Assembly (NCBI GenBank): GCA_948567375.1
Contig: OX419762.1
Span: 30,086,608 to 30,150,607, forward strand
Direction of reading: 5' to 3'
DNA: 64,000 nucleotides
Source: Lunularia cruciata
Taxonomy: Eukaryota; Streptophyta; Marchantiopsida; Lunulariales; Lunulariaceae
The stretch's first letter is position 1. Every line of letters begins with the position of its first letter. The translations under genes and the position numbers were made by a program. This document shows, in pieces, positions 32,530 through 43,327 of this stretch. The notes under the pieces are model-generated. The model was not told the DNA's origin, made no database searches, and saw only the letters and a list, made by a program, of their open reading frames with translations.

Positions 32530-33460
32530 ACCTTTGAAAAGTCCATGATTTACTAATTTCTGGTCACTTGGATGTAGACAAGACCTTGGGTACCCTCCAA
32601 CGCCAATGGTGGTGGCCCAAAATGGCATGAGATGTTCAAGAGTTTGTCCAATCATATGAGAGTTGCCAATGCAACAAGGCCAATAACCAAAAACCGAGCA
32701 GACTCCTTCAACCACTTCCCATTCCATCTACTCATTGGGAACATATAAGCTTAGATCTCATCACCTTTTTGCCCAAGACAAAGCAAGGTCACACAAAAAT
32801 TGTGGTGTTTGTGGATAAGCTTAGTAAGCAAATCCATTTAGCACCAACAACTAATACTATGGATGCTCCAACATTGGTGCTAATCTACTTCAACAATGTA
32901 TTCAAGCATCATGGGATGCCATGTGTTCCCATCTTTGACCGTGATCCTCGCTTCATTGGAAAGTTTTGGCAAGCACTCTTCTAGATGCTTGGCACCAAGC
33001 TTGTTTTTTCCATGGCCTATCATCCTCAAACTGATGGAAAAATTGAACATGCAAATTGCACCTTGGAAGTTATGCTTTGTGCCTTTGTCAACATTCACCA
33101 TACCAATTGGGATGAATGTCTTGTAGTTGTGGAGTTTGCCTACAATAATTCTAAACAAGCAAGTACCAGATTCTTTCCTTTCTTTCTCAATTTTGGCCAG
33201 GACCCACTTGTTCTAGATTCCCTTCTTGCTCTTCCTCCATCTAATGTCCCTCATACTTCCACCTTCTTGACCACCATCTCCAAATCCTTCCAACAAGCCA
33301 AATCTCATCTCCTTGTTGCTCAAAATAGGCAAAAACAATACATTGATCACCATTGTTGTGATCTCAACTTTCAAGTTGGTGATAAGGTCATGCTCTCATC
33401 TAATAATCTCCCTCTCCCACTTGATACCCAAGTTTGTAAACTTGCCTCTAATTAGATAAG
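32530..33460 (+). pseudogene. Element E integrase
   Basis: H2C2 region (GHLDVDKTLGTLQRQWWWP ... SCQCNKANN), then ISLDLITFLP (first D) and IVVFVDKLSKQIHLAPT, then VPIFDRDPRFIGKFW (second D). After a stop comes YHPQTDGKIEHANCTLE (third acid E in the usual ADGQTERVN block) and AYNNSKQASTRFFPFFLNFG. Three frames are joined by stops and a shift near 33000. It is followed directly by the chromodomain. Confidence 0.9.
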
Positions 33461-33619
33461 ATGTCACCCAAATTGTCACTCCTATTGCTGATCGACTTGC
33501 CTTGCCTTGTCATATGCACATCCATCTTGTCTTTCTTGTTTCCAAGTTGAAAAAGTTATCTTTGTTCCAAACCCATCTTGTTTTCCTCTTGAGTCCAACC
33601 TCTTCATCCTCTTGTCCCT

Positions 33620-33815
33620 ATCAATGATCATGAGGAGTATGAAGTTGATCATATCCTTGCACGTTGGCACAGTCAACAAGGCCATCAACAACATACGGAG
33701 TACAAGGTCCTGTGGAAAGGGTATCCCCTTCTTGATGCCACATGGGAACCTCTTTCTCATCTCCAAAATGCACAACTTGTCATCCATGAGTTTGAAGCTT
33801 CATTGGTGACGAGGA
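33620..33815 (+). pseudogene. Element E chromodomain
   Basis: In the frame starting near 33620: EYEVDHILARW, then YKVLWKGYPLLDATWEPL, and QLVIHEFE. The aromatic cage positions (Y, W) and the L-WKGY-W-P pattern are those of a chromodomain at the integrase C-terminus. Chromodomains read methylated H3 tails and steer integration. This defines E as a chromovirus. It is separated from integrase by a frame break near 33480. Confidence 0.9.
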
Positions 33816-33830
33816 TGTCACCAACTAGCG

Positions 33831-33840
33831 GTGGGGGAAT
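33831..33840 (+). promoter_or_regulatory. Polypurine tract of element E
   Basis: GTGGGGGAAT directly before the 3' LTR start at 33842. F has GGAGGAATA at the same place (39581-39589). Confidence 0.85.
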
Positions 33841-33841
33841 A

Positions 33842-34267
33842 TGGAACAATATGGAATTTAACAACAAAGTTAGTAAGGTTAACAAAGAAGCAAATAAGAC
33901 AAATTAGCCCAGAATGTTCTAGAAGTATCTAGGAAGCTTCTTGGGAAGCTTTTCGGCTAGCTTAGCTTGCATTTCAAGTAGATACTTTCTAGAAGGAAGC
34001 TTCTAGAAGCTTTCAACTAGCTTAGCTTGCTTGCCAAGTAAGCGGCTTCTAGAAGGGAGCTTCTTGAGAAACTTCTCAATTAACTTGGCTTGCACCCCAA
34101 GAAAACGGCTCAAGGAAGCTTCTTGAGAAGCTTCTCAAGAGCCTCGTATGATCCCTTTAAATACAACAGCCTAAGCTCATGCTAGGTATTTGGAGTTTTT
34201 CCCCATTCATGTGTCCCAATGGGAGCTTCCATTCTCCTATTTCTCTCCTCGGTCTCGGTCTTTTACA
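33842..34267 (+). repeat. 3' LTR of element E
   Basis: 426 bp, same length as the 5' LTR, TGGAACAATATGG to TCTTTTACA. It differs from the 5' LTR at many scattered sites, so the insertion is not recent. Confidence 0.93.
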
Positions 34268-34272
34268 AGTGT

Positions 34273-35108
34273 AGTCAGGATATTCTAAGCCATGAATGTT
34301 TGCACAAGATTGATTGGCAAAATTGATTCAGATTGAGTGTATGAGAGGTTATATTTTTCAATTCTAAAAATATATGATTTTAGACATACAAGAAGATGCA
34401 ATTTTGGGTCAGTTTGTAAGAGGTTTGAAATCATGTACCAAATTGGATGTAACCGTGTGCAAAGCCAAACATCTAGAAGAAACCATGCAAATGATTTGAC
34501 TACTTGGTTCACAAATTAGTTCCAACCTAGACCTTCACAAAACCTACAAACAAAATAAGCACAAGTGGATGAGCCGGCACTAATGAAGATTGGTATCATC
34601 AAATAAACACCACTTTGCTCAAGACACCAAGATAGGTTGCAACAGAATAGTGATTGTTTCTATCGTTGCCAAATGGACATCATATTTTTGGATGTATACT
34701 TTGGAATGGATGACCTTGAAAAACTTTTCCTCATGGAGTTGGAGGAGTGCAATGATAAAAGAAACAAAAAGTCTTGGTAGGAGATATTGAACCACTTAGT
34801 GGGGACTTGGTAGTTCAAATGGGATTGAAGGCTCAACTTATACAAGTTTGGTTCACTTGCAAGATATAAAATCTGATTATGGCTTGATTTATTTTGGGAT
34901 TTTTGAGATATACATGCCCATACAATTAGTAAAATAATTATTTTTTCCTCTCAAACCAATATTGGGTAGCAAATTGACAATGATAGATGGTAAAAAGAAT
35001 TATGCATTATGTACTTCACATCTTGTTGTATTCTAGATTAGCAGAGAATATTCAAAGTATAAGATTCATAGCAGCTCACTTCTTGTCCTTGGAGTATTAC
35101 ACTACATA
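34273..35108 (+). pseudogene. Element F gag C-terminus and protease start
   Basis: Continuation of F after E. Matches to E gag are visible (for example LVKLDVTV-like near 34440 and the degraded knuckle near 34640-34700, where most cysteines are gone). The protease begins near 34900 (PIQLVK, KLTMIDGKK). It is stopped by the LTR-X insertion at 35109. No catalytic motif can be read with confidence. Confidence 0.6.
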
Positions 35109-35128
35109 TGTAATACTCCAAGGACAAG
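35082..35128. repeat. Perfect 20-bp hairpin at the LTR-X boundary
   Basis: Arms 35082-35101 and 35109-35128 are exact inverted copies around a 7-base loop (CTACATA). The right arm is the LTR-X terminus. The left arm is an extra inverted copy of it, absent from the equivalent place in element E. Confidence 0.9.
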
Positions 35129-35839
35129 AGAACTCTTCAAGAGAGAAAATACAGATTTCACACTCAATCCTCCAATGATCCAAAGGAGCACCTTCTCTTT
35201 ATTATATAGCAAAGAGAATCCCCTCAAAGAAAGGTTCACCCTTGGATCAGATACATGGATTGGTGACCTGTCAGCAAGATCCATCCTTTTATTAGTTGTT
35301 TGGATGGGTAACATGTCAGTCCTTGTCCTATCTAGTTGGTCAAATGGGTTTGACCAAAGGGAATCTTTAGGGAATCTTCTTGTAGGAAGCTCAGAATAGC
35401 ATGGGTAAGGTAGCATTAGAAAGCTCTCAATGAGACAAATCATATGGGAGATTGTGAGACAAAGGGGGGGGGGGATTTTCCATTTTTGAAGCCTAATTCA
35501 TCTGTTTAGGCCTCCAAAAATGGCTTTAAAGTTTTCACGCTATTTTGGCTTTTGTCCTATTAGTAGAAGTGCTCTTTTGGTGATACCTCTATCTGATCTA
35601 TGTTCTCCATCATGTGTAACACCTTCCAGATGTCACCACCCCAAGTTCACCTCTAGATCATATGCCTAGCTATTGATTCTAAAGTTTCCAAGCATGTTTT
35701 GGATTCTGGCCTATTAGTAAAAGTACTCTTTTGGTGATACCTCTAGCTTATCTACTAAGTCCATCATGTATAACATCCTTCCAAATGTTACCAAACCAAA
35801 TTTCATCTCTAGATCATCTATCTAGCTATTTGTATTACA
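35109..35839 (-). repeat. Solo LTR-X inserted in element F
   Basis: A 731-bp inverted counterpart of 10004-10757, with TGTAATAC and GTATTACA ends. It splits the F protease: sequence before (CTACATA) and after (CAATATCATTCTAGG) both match the continuous element E sequence near 29845. A run of 10 G lies near 35465. No coding capacity. Confidence 0.87.
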
Positions 35840-36287
35840 CAATATCATTCTAGGTGTTCATTGGCTTAAGCATCATAAGTTTCAATTGGATTGGGCTTGA
35901 CAATCGATTGAAGTAAAACATGAAGATAGAATTTACCAATTAGGTTTTTTGGCACCTTTGAATAAAAAATTTAAGAATATTCAATCTCAAGATGATAATT
36001 TTGCCAATAGAACAATTGTAGAATAAAATTTGGAAGAAAATATCATTATTTTTGTGGTGTGGATCAAACTTATTGCCAAATGGTACATTGATGAGGATAA
36101 GAAGCCAATAGTTGATTAGATAGTTCAAGAGTTTATAGATGTGTTTCTGGATGATCTTCTAAAGGAGTTAACTTCTAATTGAGATATGCATTTCAAGATT
36201 GAGTTTTTGCCAAGTAGTACACCAATGAGTAGACCAATCTATTAGCTCTCACCAAAGTAGTTAGACGAACTTCAAACTCAATACTTA
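35840..36287 (+). pseudogene. Element F protease end and RT start
   Basis: Protease C-terminus (ILGVHWLKHHKFQLDWA-like) followed by the linker and the first RT block, recognisable only by nucleotide match to E (29850-29985 and 30690-31110). The 60-bp repeats of E are absent here. Confidence 0.6.
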
Positions 36288-37005
36288 TATCAATATCCAT
36301 TGATATAAGTATGCTTATTTGGATATTTAGTTTAGAATTGCAAGTAGTTGAAATATCTTATTTATATGGAGTTTAACCAAGCTTCTATATTAGCCATGGT
36401 TGGCTAAAGCTAGTCATAGCCAAGATAAAGGTGAATCTACTTTAGAGGAAGTTGAAAGAGTGAGCATCCTTTTTTGGATTCTAGTGTATTGACTTTGTAT
36501 TATTCTTAGATGTTTTGGATTTGATGAAAGAGTTGAGAACTCTTGGGTCCACAAGCCTTTTTGGTTTGGATTTTTCTATAATCTGAAGATAATATATGTG
36601 AAGGAATCATTGACTAAGTTGTTGCCAAGATAAGACCATATTTTTGGTGGATTATTCCATTAAGCTTGGATATTCGTTTAGACTTATTACTTTATCCCTA
36701 GTAAATTGAATTACTATGTTATTTAGTAACTTTGATGTGTAACTATTTTAAAATTATATAAACTATGGATGATGAAGTACTCATAATCTTTTCATTTAAA
36801 ACTATCTCTATCTCCTTGATTCACTTACCAGAAGATTCATTTGCAACTATCTCTCCTTGATGGATTTCTCTAGTGAGCTATTGCAAGAGTCTTAAAGGTG
36901 CCTTGGAGGAGTGTGGTGAAAATTAGTTCTCTACCTTCTTAGTTGATGGTGCATTACCTTAATATCCATCAAAAGTTCATCTTGAGGAAGATACAAGCCG
37001 GCTTA
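36288..37005 (+). repeat. Decayed LTR-D in element F
   Basis: About 718 bp with LTR-D similarity over the whole length, ending AAGCCGGCTTACA. It is more diverged than the copies at 24747 or 29993. The start overlaps a 12-bp hairpin (36283-36310). It sits in the F RT, between sequence equivalent to element E 31110 and 31115. The target duplication is not clear. Confidence 0.8.
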
Positions 37006-38060
37006 CAAATCCACACTAATTGAGTTGTTGGAGAAGGATTTCATACAATATAGTACATTTCCTTTGGTAACACCAATACTCTTTGTACCAAAGAAGGATG
37101 GATGGCTTCAATTCTATATTGACTATCATAATCTTAATAAAAAAATTGTGAAGTATGACTATCCTTTGCATTGAATTGTTTCTTCTTAGATCAATTGAGT
37201 GAAGTATGATATTTCTCAAAGTTAGACCTTCATAGTAGCTATTGGCAAATTCCTATTGATAGGAAGGATATGCAAAAGGATCTTTTTACACAAGGTATGG
37301 GCATTTTGAATGGAGAGTTTTACCTTTTGGGCTCACTAATGTTATGTCTTTTCATGATCAAATGCATTGGGTGTTGGAGGAGCTATTAGATTGATACATG
37401 GTATTGTTCTTAGATGAACTTTTAATTTACAATAAGATGAAGGTATAACACAAGAACCACATAAAAGAAATCTTAAGACAACTATGCCAATGGAAATTCT
37501 ATTGCAAAAAGTCCAACCGTACCTTCTTGGATCATAAGGTCTCAATAGAGGAGATCAAGATAGAAAGAAGATCAAGGCCATTATGGATTGGCCAACTCCT
37601 TGGGATGCCACAAAAGTTGGGGTATTTAGTATTTAGTTTGTGTATACTCACTATTTTTCTCATGAAAATGATGGTTTCATTTTCTTTTAACTTTGCAATT
37701 GGAGCCATCTGGGAACAACAATTTCTAAATGGATAACATCCCATTGTCTTTGTATCTTAACAACTAAATGTAGCAAAAAGGAATTATTTAGCCCAAGATC
37801 AAGAATAACTTGCACTAATATAGACAACAAAGGTGTGGCAACATTACCTCTTGGAGAAACAAATGATAACAAAAATTGATCACAAACTTTTTTTGCAAAC
37901 CAAATATTTGGAGCACACAAAGAGTCACCATTATAGATGAGAGTAACAACCACAATTTTTTGATATCAAACTAGAGTTTAAACTTGGAAAGTTTGATGTC
38001 ATTTGCAATGCCTTGTCATGACAACTTGATTTGAAATTCTTCCTAAATCTTGCCTACTAG
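37006..38060 (+). pseudogene. Element F RT and RNase H
   Basis: Matches E from LLEKDFIQ onward: [16 protein letters not shown] at about 37075-37125, FGLTN-like at 37325, the hydrophobic RT core around 37380, and the RNase H part near 37680-38030 (FNFAIGA, WEQQF). Stops are frequent. No catalytic motif is intact. It would be unrecognisable without E as a guide. Confidence 0.7.
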
Positions 38061-38249
38061 CAACAATCACCATGGTATTGATAGACACCAATGTACATAT
38101 AGTGTCCAAGACTACTCTACAATAGAATCCCTTTTCTCATCTTGTGCAAAGTTGCCTTGTAGCACAAGATAAGAAGTACAATACTTTTTCATTCAAGGAT
38201 GGTCTTTTATTTTGCAAGAATAAATCTTTGTTCTACTTATGGGAGACTT

Positions 38250-39250
38250 ATAACTTATGCAAATTCAAGAAGTGCATGACTTATCAATTCTTGGGTCACT
38301 AAGGTGTGGAAAAAATCTTGATTACCTTATAGTAACAATAATAGTGGCCCAATATGATGATGCAATATTCAGGAGTTTGTCCAATCTTGTGAGAGCTTTG
38401 AATGCATCAAGGCCAACAACCAAAAATCAAGTAGACTACACCAACTACTCCCAATTCTATCTACCTAATAAGAATATGTGAGTGTAGATCTTATCAAATT
38501 TTTGATAAGGAAGAACCTAGACCATATAGCCATTGTTGTAATTGTTGATAAGCTCAACAAGCATATTCACTTAGCACCTACTATGGATATAGAAGATGCT
38601 CCAATATTGGCCTAAATTTACTTTGATACAATCTTTAAACCTCATGGGATGCTTATGGTTCTCATCTTTGATCATGATACTTCCTTGATAAATTGGTAAA
38701 TTGGTAAATTTTAACAAGCAGTTTTAAGCTACTTAGTACTAAACTTGCCTTGACTACCACCTATCATTCCCAAATTGATAGGAAAATGGAAAAATAAAAT
38801 TACACCTTGGAAAGTATGCTACATACCTTTGTCAATTTTCATCACATCCATTGAAATGCTTGTCTTGTGGTTGCAAAGTTTGCTTATAATAATAAATCCA
38901 AGCACAAAAGTACCAAATTCTCTTCTTTCTTCCTTAATTGTGGGTAAGATCCACTTGCTCTAGATTCTCTTCTTGTTTCACCACAATCTCATGTCCTTCA
39001 TATTTCCACCTCCTTATCCATGTTATTCACATCCTTACATCAAGCCAAGTCTCATCTCCTTGTTGCTCAAAATTGATAATAAAAATAGACTAATCAACAT
39101 AGTTATCATCTCACCTTTAATATAGGTGAGAAGGTTATGCTCTCCTCTAGTAACCTTCTTCTCCCTCTTGCTACCTAAGTTCATAAACTTACTTCTAATT
39201 AAAGAATATTCTTTGCTATTATTTAGATCATTTCTCTCATCACCTACAAA
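38250..39250 (+). pseudogene. Element F integrase
   Basis: Frame 38257-38481 matches the E H2C2 region (ILGSLRCGKNLDYL, ALNASRPTTKNQ) with zinc ligands lost. The core around 38530-38700 (VVIVDKLNKHIHLAPTMD-like) and the E-rich block near 38760 can be followed by nucleotide similarity. Decayed beyond function. Confidence 0.65.
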
Positions 39251-39364
39251 CTTGCATTTCTTAATCACATGGAGATCCATCCTACATTCCATATCTCAAA
39301 CTTAAAACATTTTTTTGCTAACCCATCTTCTTACTCTACTTGTATCCAACCTCCTCCTCTACCA

Positions 39365-39560
39365 ATATCTATTAATGATCATGAAGTATATGAGATTGAT
39401 GATATACTTCTACGTCAAGATATCCAACATGGCTGCCAACAACACACAAAATATAAGATCCTTTGGAAAGGATATCCACTTCATGATGCCACATGAAAGC
39501 CTTTTTCTGATCTCCAAAATACAAGCAACTATCCAAGATTTCAAAGAGTCCATGGTGATG
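39365..39560 (+). pseudogene. Element F chromodomain
   Basis: Frame 39269-39496 reads NDHEVYEIDDILLRQDIQHG then KYKILWKGYPLHDAT, followed by a stop at the conserved W. The chromodomain pattern is clear. It supports F as a chromovirus of the same family as E. Confidence 0.88.
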
Positions 39561-39589
39561 AAGACAACACCAACCAGCATGGAGGAATA

Positions 39590-40032
39590 TGTAATAATAT
39601 GGAGTTAGCAAAAGTTAGTTGAATCAATTAAATGTAACAAAAATAAGGTAAAACTAGCACAACCTAAGAATGATAAGAATATTCAAGAAGAATCTAAAGG
39701 AATTTTATGGTAGAATATCCTAGACAAATCTAGGAAGCTTTGTGGTGAGAAGCTTCTAAGAAACTTCAAGGGATTGAGCCACTTGTATATCAAGTTGATG
39801 GCTTGCTTAGCTCACACACCAAGTAAATGGCTAGCTTAGCTTTCACTCCAAGAAAAGTGGCTTTGGGGAAGAACCTTTCTTGGAATCTTCTTGAGAACCT
39901 TGTCCCTTAGTGGCCTATAAATACCATAGTTGAAGCCCATGCTAGGCATTTGGAGTTTCCTTCACTTGAGAGTCCCAATTTGATATTCAAGTCTGATCTT
40001 TGATTCTCTTCTTCTCTCCTTGGTCTTTTATA
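39590..40032 (+). repeat. 3' LTR of element F
   Basis: 443 bp, TGTAATAATATGGAG to GTCTTTTATA, preceded by the purine tract GGAGGAATA. It is 15 bp longer than the 5' LTR through small indels. Confidence 0.87.
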
Positions 40033-41300
40033 ATAAAGATCTATGTGCACTAGGCCTCCACTTACTCTATAAGATTGAGATGTTCCACTTTTCCCACAAA
40101 GCTAACATGATGTATGGTACTTTATTACATCTTTTAAAAAATTACAATTGGATGATGTCTCCTTACAAAATTCAGATATCACCAATCTCTCTTCCACTAT
40201 GTTGAGCTCAATGTGCTTTGCCAAAAAAAAGACCACCACCAAAGTTGGTGAGGTAGCCTCTAACAACATAGCATCACATATGCTACATTGTAGATCCAAT
40301 ATGTCCAATATCCCATAACAAAATTCAATAGAATGTACCTTAGTAACTCCCTAAGTGAAACTGATCATTTGTCCCATGCAAGTGTGTACTTTGCATAAGA
40401 TGTCTCCAACTTTCTATTGAAAATCTTGCAAGCTCTTTAGCTTCTCAATTTGCACTACTTTGGTAGTTCTATCTCAAGCACTAGAAAGAACTCTACCATA
40501 AGGTTGAAACCATAAAATCTAATATTGCATCACCTCCTACAATGGTACCTCCACTCATAATAGCACCATCTCCAATTAATACTTTGCCATTAGATACATA
40601 AATGCTATTAGAGCTAAAAGTCATGGGTATCGCTTGTCTATCTTTTGAAATTGAGCTTGAGATGATAGAGATGTAGTTTTGGGACCAATATTGTCTCCAC
40701 ATGTCAATCTCTTCTATATGTTTGAATATTGTCTCCACATGTCAATCTCTTCTATATGTTTGCTTGAACTCATGGTAATTGTGCATAAACAGACCCTCCA
40801 AGTGTTATACAACCTCGTCTATGCCATAAAGGTATGAACAAAGTCAAGAACCACATCTGATGTAAATCACACCAATTATCAAACTCATGGATGAAGTCCT
40901 CTTATTTATGGTACCCACTATACCATAGTAATACTTAGGGCTTTTGGAGACCTCATAAATCTTATCCATAGCTCACAACAACGGTTTGGAGACACAACGT
41001 GCACTCTTAATTGGATCAACTCTTGTATCAAATTCCAAACTAAAATCAATCTTCTCCCTCATTAGGACTTGAAATATTGGTTGATACCAAGTGACATTCT
41101 ATATAAACCCACTATGTACTTTATCAAAATCCCCTATCAAATCCTCAAAGAACTATGTGTTGACAATATACCCCAAGCTCTAACCATAACCACCAAGTTC
41201 CACCACCAAATACTACCAACAACCGGATACAACCCTTTTGCTAACAAATTACCTCTAACCATGACAATTATACTAAGAGAAAGTATAACTTATAATCTGC
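40033..41300 (-). pseudogene. H0 gag remnant
   Basis: Nucleotide match to copy A gag 19900-20952. Frame 40493-40738 gives MWRQYWSQNYISIISSSISK, the equivalent of the YWSPNYVSITSG block in copy A, and frame 40102-40308 has the capsid end. Stops are in most blocks. Confidence 0.7.
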
Positions 41301-41789
41301 CATCATAATTTGGACTCTAACAGTCTATAGTTCATCACTTCTTGCCTCACCAAAAAGAAACATACGTAGTGTGATTGGTCATCACTCTAGTCTCATTATT
41401 GAAAGCCCACCAAAGCAATAATGCTCCAATATCAAGGCATCTCATAGAAACATGATTCACAAATAGGAAGCAAAGAATGGAGGGATCCAATTACAAGAGA
41501 TTTCAATGATAATCCTCCATCTCACAAATCTAATCAAATTGACTTTGTTGCCATTTGGCATTTGATATAAAAGTAGCATATATCTACTCCTACACTACAA
41601 GGATTGCTAAGTATGAGGTCAATGTACTCTTCTAACCAAACCTACATAGGTATTAATATGAATCCACCAATATTTAGGATAATAGGATAACAAGTAAGTG
41701 TTTACAAATTGGCTAAAGCACCAATCTTGGAACCAAGGACCTATTGTTAAAACCTTGCCACACATACTCCTAACGAGTGGATTGATTTC

Positions 41790-42430
41790 AAAAGACTATT
41801 AGGAAATCCTCTAAAATGGCTAGCCTCACACAAACAAGTTGGCTTGTTTGCCTTTGAAGCCTTTTTAGCATGCACCTTTATATGTCAAAACCTCAAAATG
41901 CCAAAGTGAACCTCTTTAACTCAAGTTAAACTCCAAAAGTCTCACTACTTCAAGAATTCAAAAGAATAACATCCCTTAATCTAATAGACTTGAGTTGATT
42001 TTGCCAAAAAAAAATCTACTAGAAAATCCTTTATGTGGCTAGCCTCATACCAACAAGTTAGCTTGTTGGCTTTGAAGCCTCTCTAGCATACAATCCTATG
42101 ATTCAAAGCCTTAAAATGCCAAATTAAGCTCTTCAACTCAAGTTGAACTCCAAGACTCTCATTACTTCAAGAATTTAAAAGAATAACATCCCCAAAGTTT
42201 ATCAATCTTGGGCTGATTTTGCCACAAAAACTATTAGAAAATTATTTCAATTAGCTAGCCTCACACTAACAAGTTGGTTTGTTGGTCTTTATAGCCTCTC
42301 TAGCCCACAACCCTATACATCAAAGCCTCAAAATGCCAAATTGAGCCTCTTCAACTTAGGTTAACTTCCAAAACTCTCCCTATTATAGAAATTCAAAAAA
42401 TAGCATCTCCAAATCTAGCCAACCTCCAAT
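41790..42430 (-). repeat. Three ~217-bp tandem repeats in H0 leader
   Basis: Units contain GCTAGCCTCA at 41819, 42038 and 42254 (spacing 219 and 216 bp), each followed by CAACAAGTTGG-like sequence and CTCAAAATGCCAAA. Looser related sequence continues to about 42900. Confidence 0.85.
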
Positions 42431-43094
42431 TCCTTTTCCAAATGAACAAATTCCTCCAATTAGGTAGTTGAGGATCTCCAAATCCATAAACCAAAGAAAT
42501 AGGTTCTAAGATCTGACCTAATTTTGCAGTGGACCCCATTTGTAATACCAAATTTTTAATTTCACTTTCCCAAATTAAGATTGACTCCTTGATCCAAGAA
42601 TGCCGAATTGAGCATGTTCAACTCAAGTCAACATCCAAAACTCTCCTTACTTTAGGAATTCAATAGAGAAGCATTTGTAAATCTAGCCAACCTCCAAATC
42701 CTCTTCCAAGTAAAACCAATTCTCCAATTTGGTAGATAGGGACCTCCTGATCCCTAACCTAAGTAGACGGGTTCCAAGATCTGACCCAATTTTGCAATTG
42801 GGCCTTATTTGCAATACCCAACCTTAAATTTCACCTTCTTGCACTTAGATTGATTCCTCAATCAAAGAAATTCAAGTATCTACTTTAGCAATTTTCCCAA
42901 AATTTACCAATTTTGGGAAAATTTGGTTCTTCTTTTGCACTTGGTATCAAATCCACAATGAAATTCAACATCACTTATGTACATATTCACTCTCAAAGAA
43001 ATCAAAGACCATAATTAAAAGTACTAATGATTTTTCAAGCTTGGAGATACCCCATTGCACACAATTGTACCTAATTTATCCCTTGACTTCTTTT

Positions 43095-43327
43095 ATATTA
43101 TCAATCAATCATGCTTCAAGTCAAATCACAAATCTGAACACTCAACATTCAATATACATTGCCACTACATATTTGATCACATCATCAAACCACATTCACT
43201 CTAGCTAAGAGAATCAAGGTGGCACTCCCTGACTTTTGTCCACTATATCCAAGAGCTCAAAGGCTCAACAAAGAAGAAGTGTGCTCTTTAGAGCTACACT
43301 TTGAGGTATTCCTCCTCTAGAGTTGTG
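43095..43327 (-). repeat. H0 5' L repeat, truncated
   Basis: Matches copy A 21770-21940, for example CACTCTAGCTAAGAGA, and ends at TAGAGTTG. The half of L with the TGTCACGCC terminus is missing. Confidence 0.8.

Larger units (their letters stand above)
27961..34267 (+). mobile_element. Element E: chromovirus with perfect target duplication
   Basis: A 6.3-kb plus-strand element with LTRs 27961-28386 and 33842-34267, both 426 bp, flanked on both sides by AGTGT (27956-27960 and 34268-34272). It has a tRNA-Met primer site, a polypurine tract, and the order gag, protease, RT, RNase H, integrase, chromodomain, which defines a chromovirus. It sits in the gag of element F, so it is younger than F. 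A solo LTR-D (29993-30683) later entered between protease and RT; without it the element is about 5.6 kb. Confidence 0.95.
26886..40032 (+). mobile_element. Element F: decayed chromovirus, host of element E
   Basis: Plus-strand chromovirus with LTRs 26886-27313 and 39590-40032. Flanks are GTGAA (26881-26885) and ATAAA (40033-40037); the two G-to-A changes needed for a 5-bp duplication are of the common decay type. Split H0 sequence joins across it when compared with copies A and B. It carries three later insertions: element E (27961-34267), a solo LTR-X (35109-35839) and an LTR-D (about 36288-37005). Remaining domains are gag, protease, RT, RNase H, integrase and chromodomain, all badly decayed. 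Without insertions it would be roughly 5.4 kb. Confidence 0.87.
40033..43327 (-). mobile_element. H0 part 3: gag, leader and part of 5' L repeat
   Basis: Right-hand (5') piece of H0. The gag matches copies A and B in 40033-41300, the leader runs 41300-43090 and contains three 217-bp repeats, and about 230 bp of the L repeat remain (43095-43327). The sequence then stops matching and unrelated plus-strand sequence starts, so the 5' terminus was lost. Confidence 0.82.

Noticed and set aside
33482-33787. 101-codon minus-strand frame over the element E integrase end
   Set aside because: Antisense shadow; the plus strand carries the chromodomain.
35460-35480. Run of ten G as a possible regulatory or quadruplex site
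   Set aside because: A single G run inside a solo LTR-X; the other LTR-X copy has only six at this place, so it is a slippage product.
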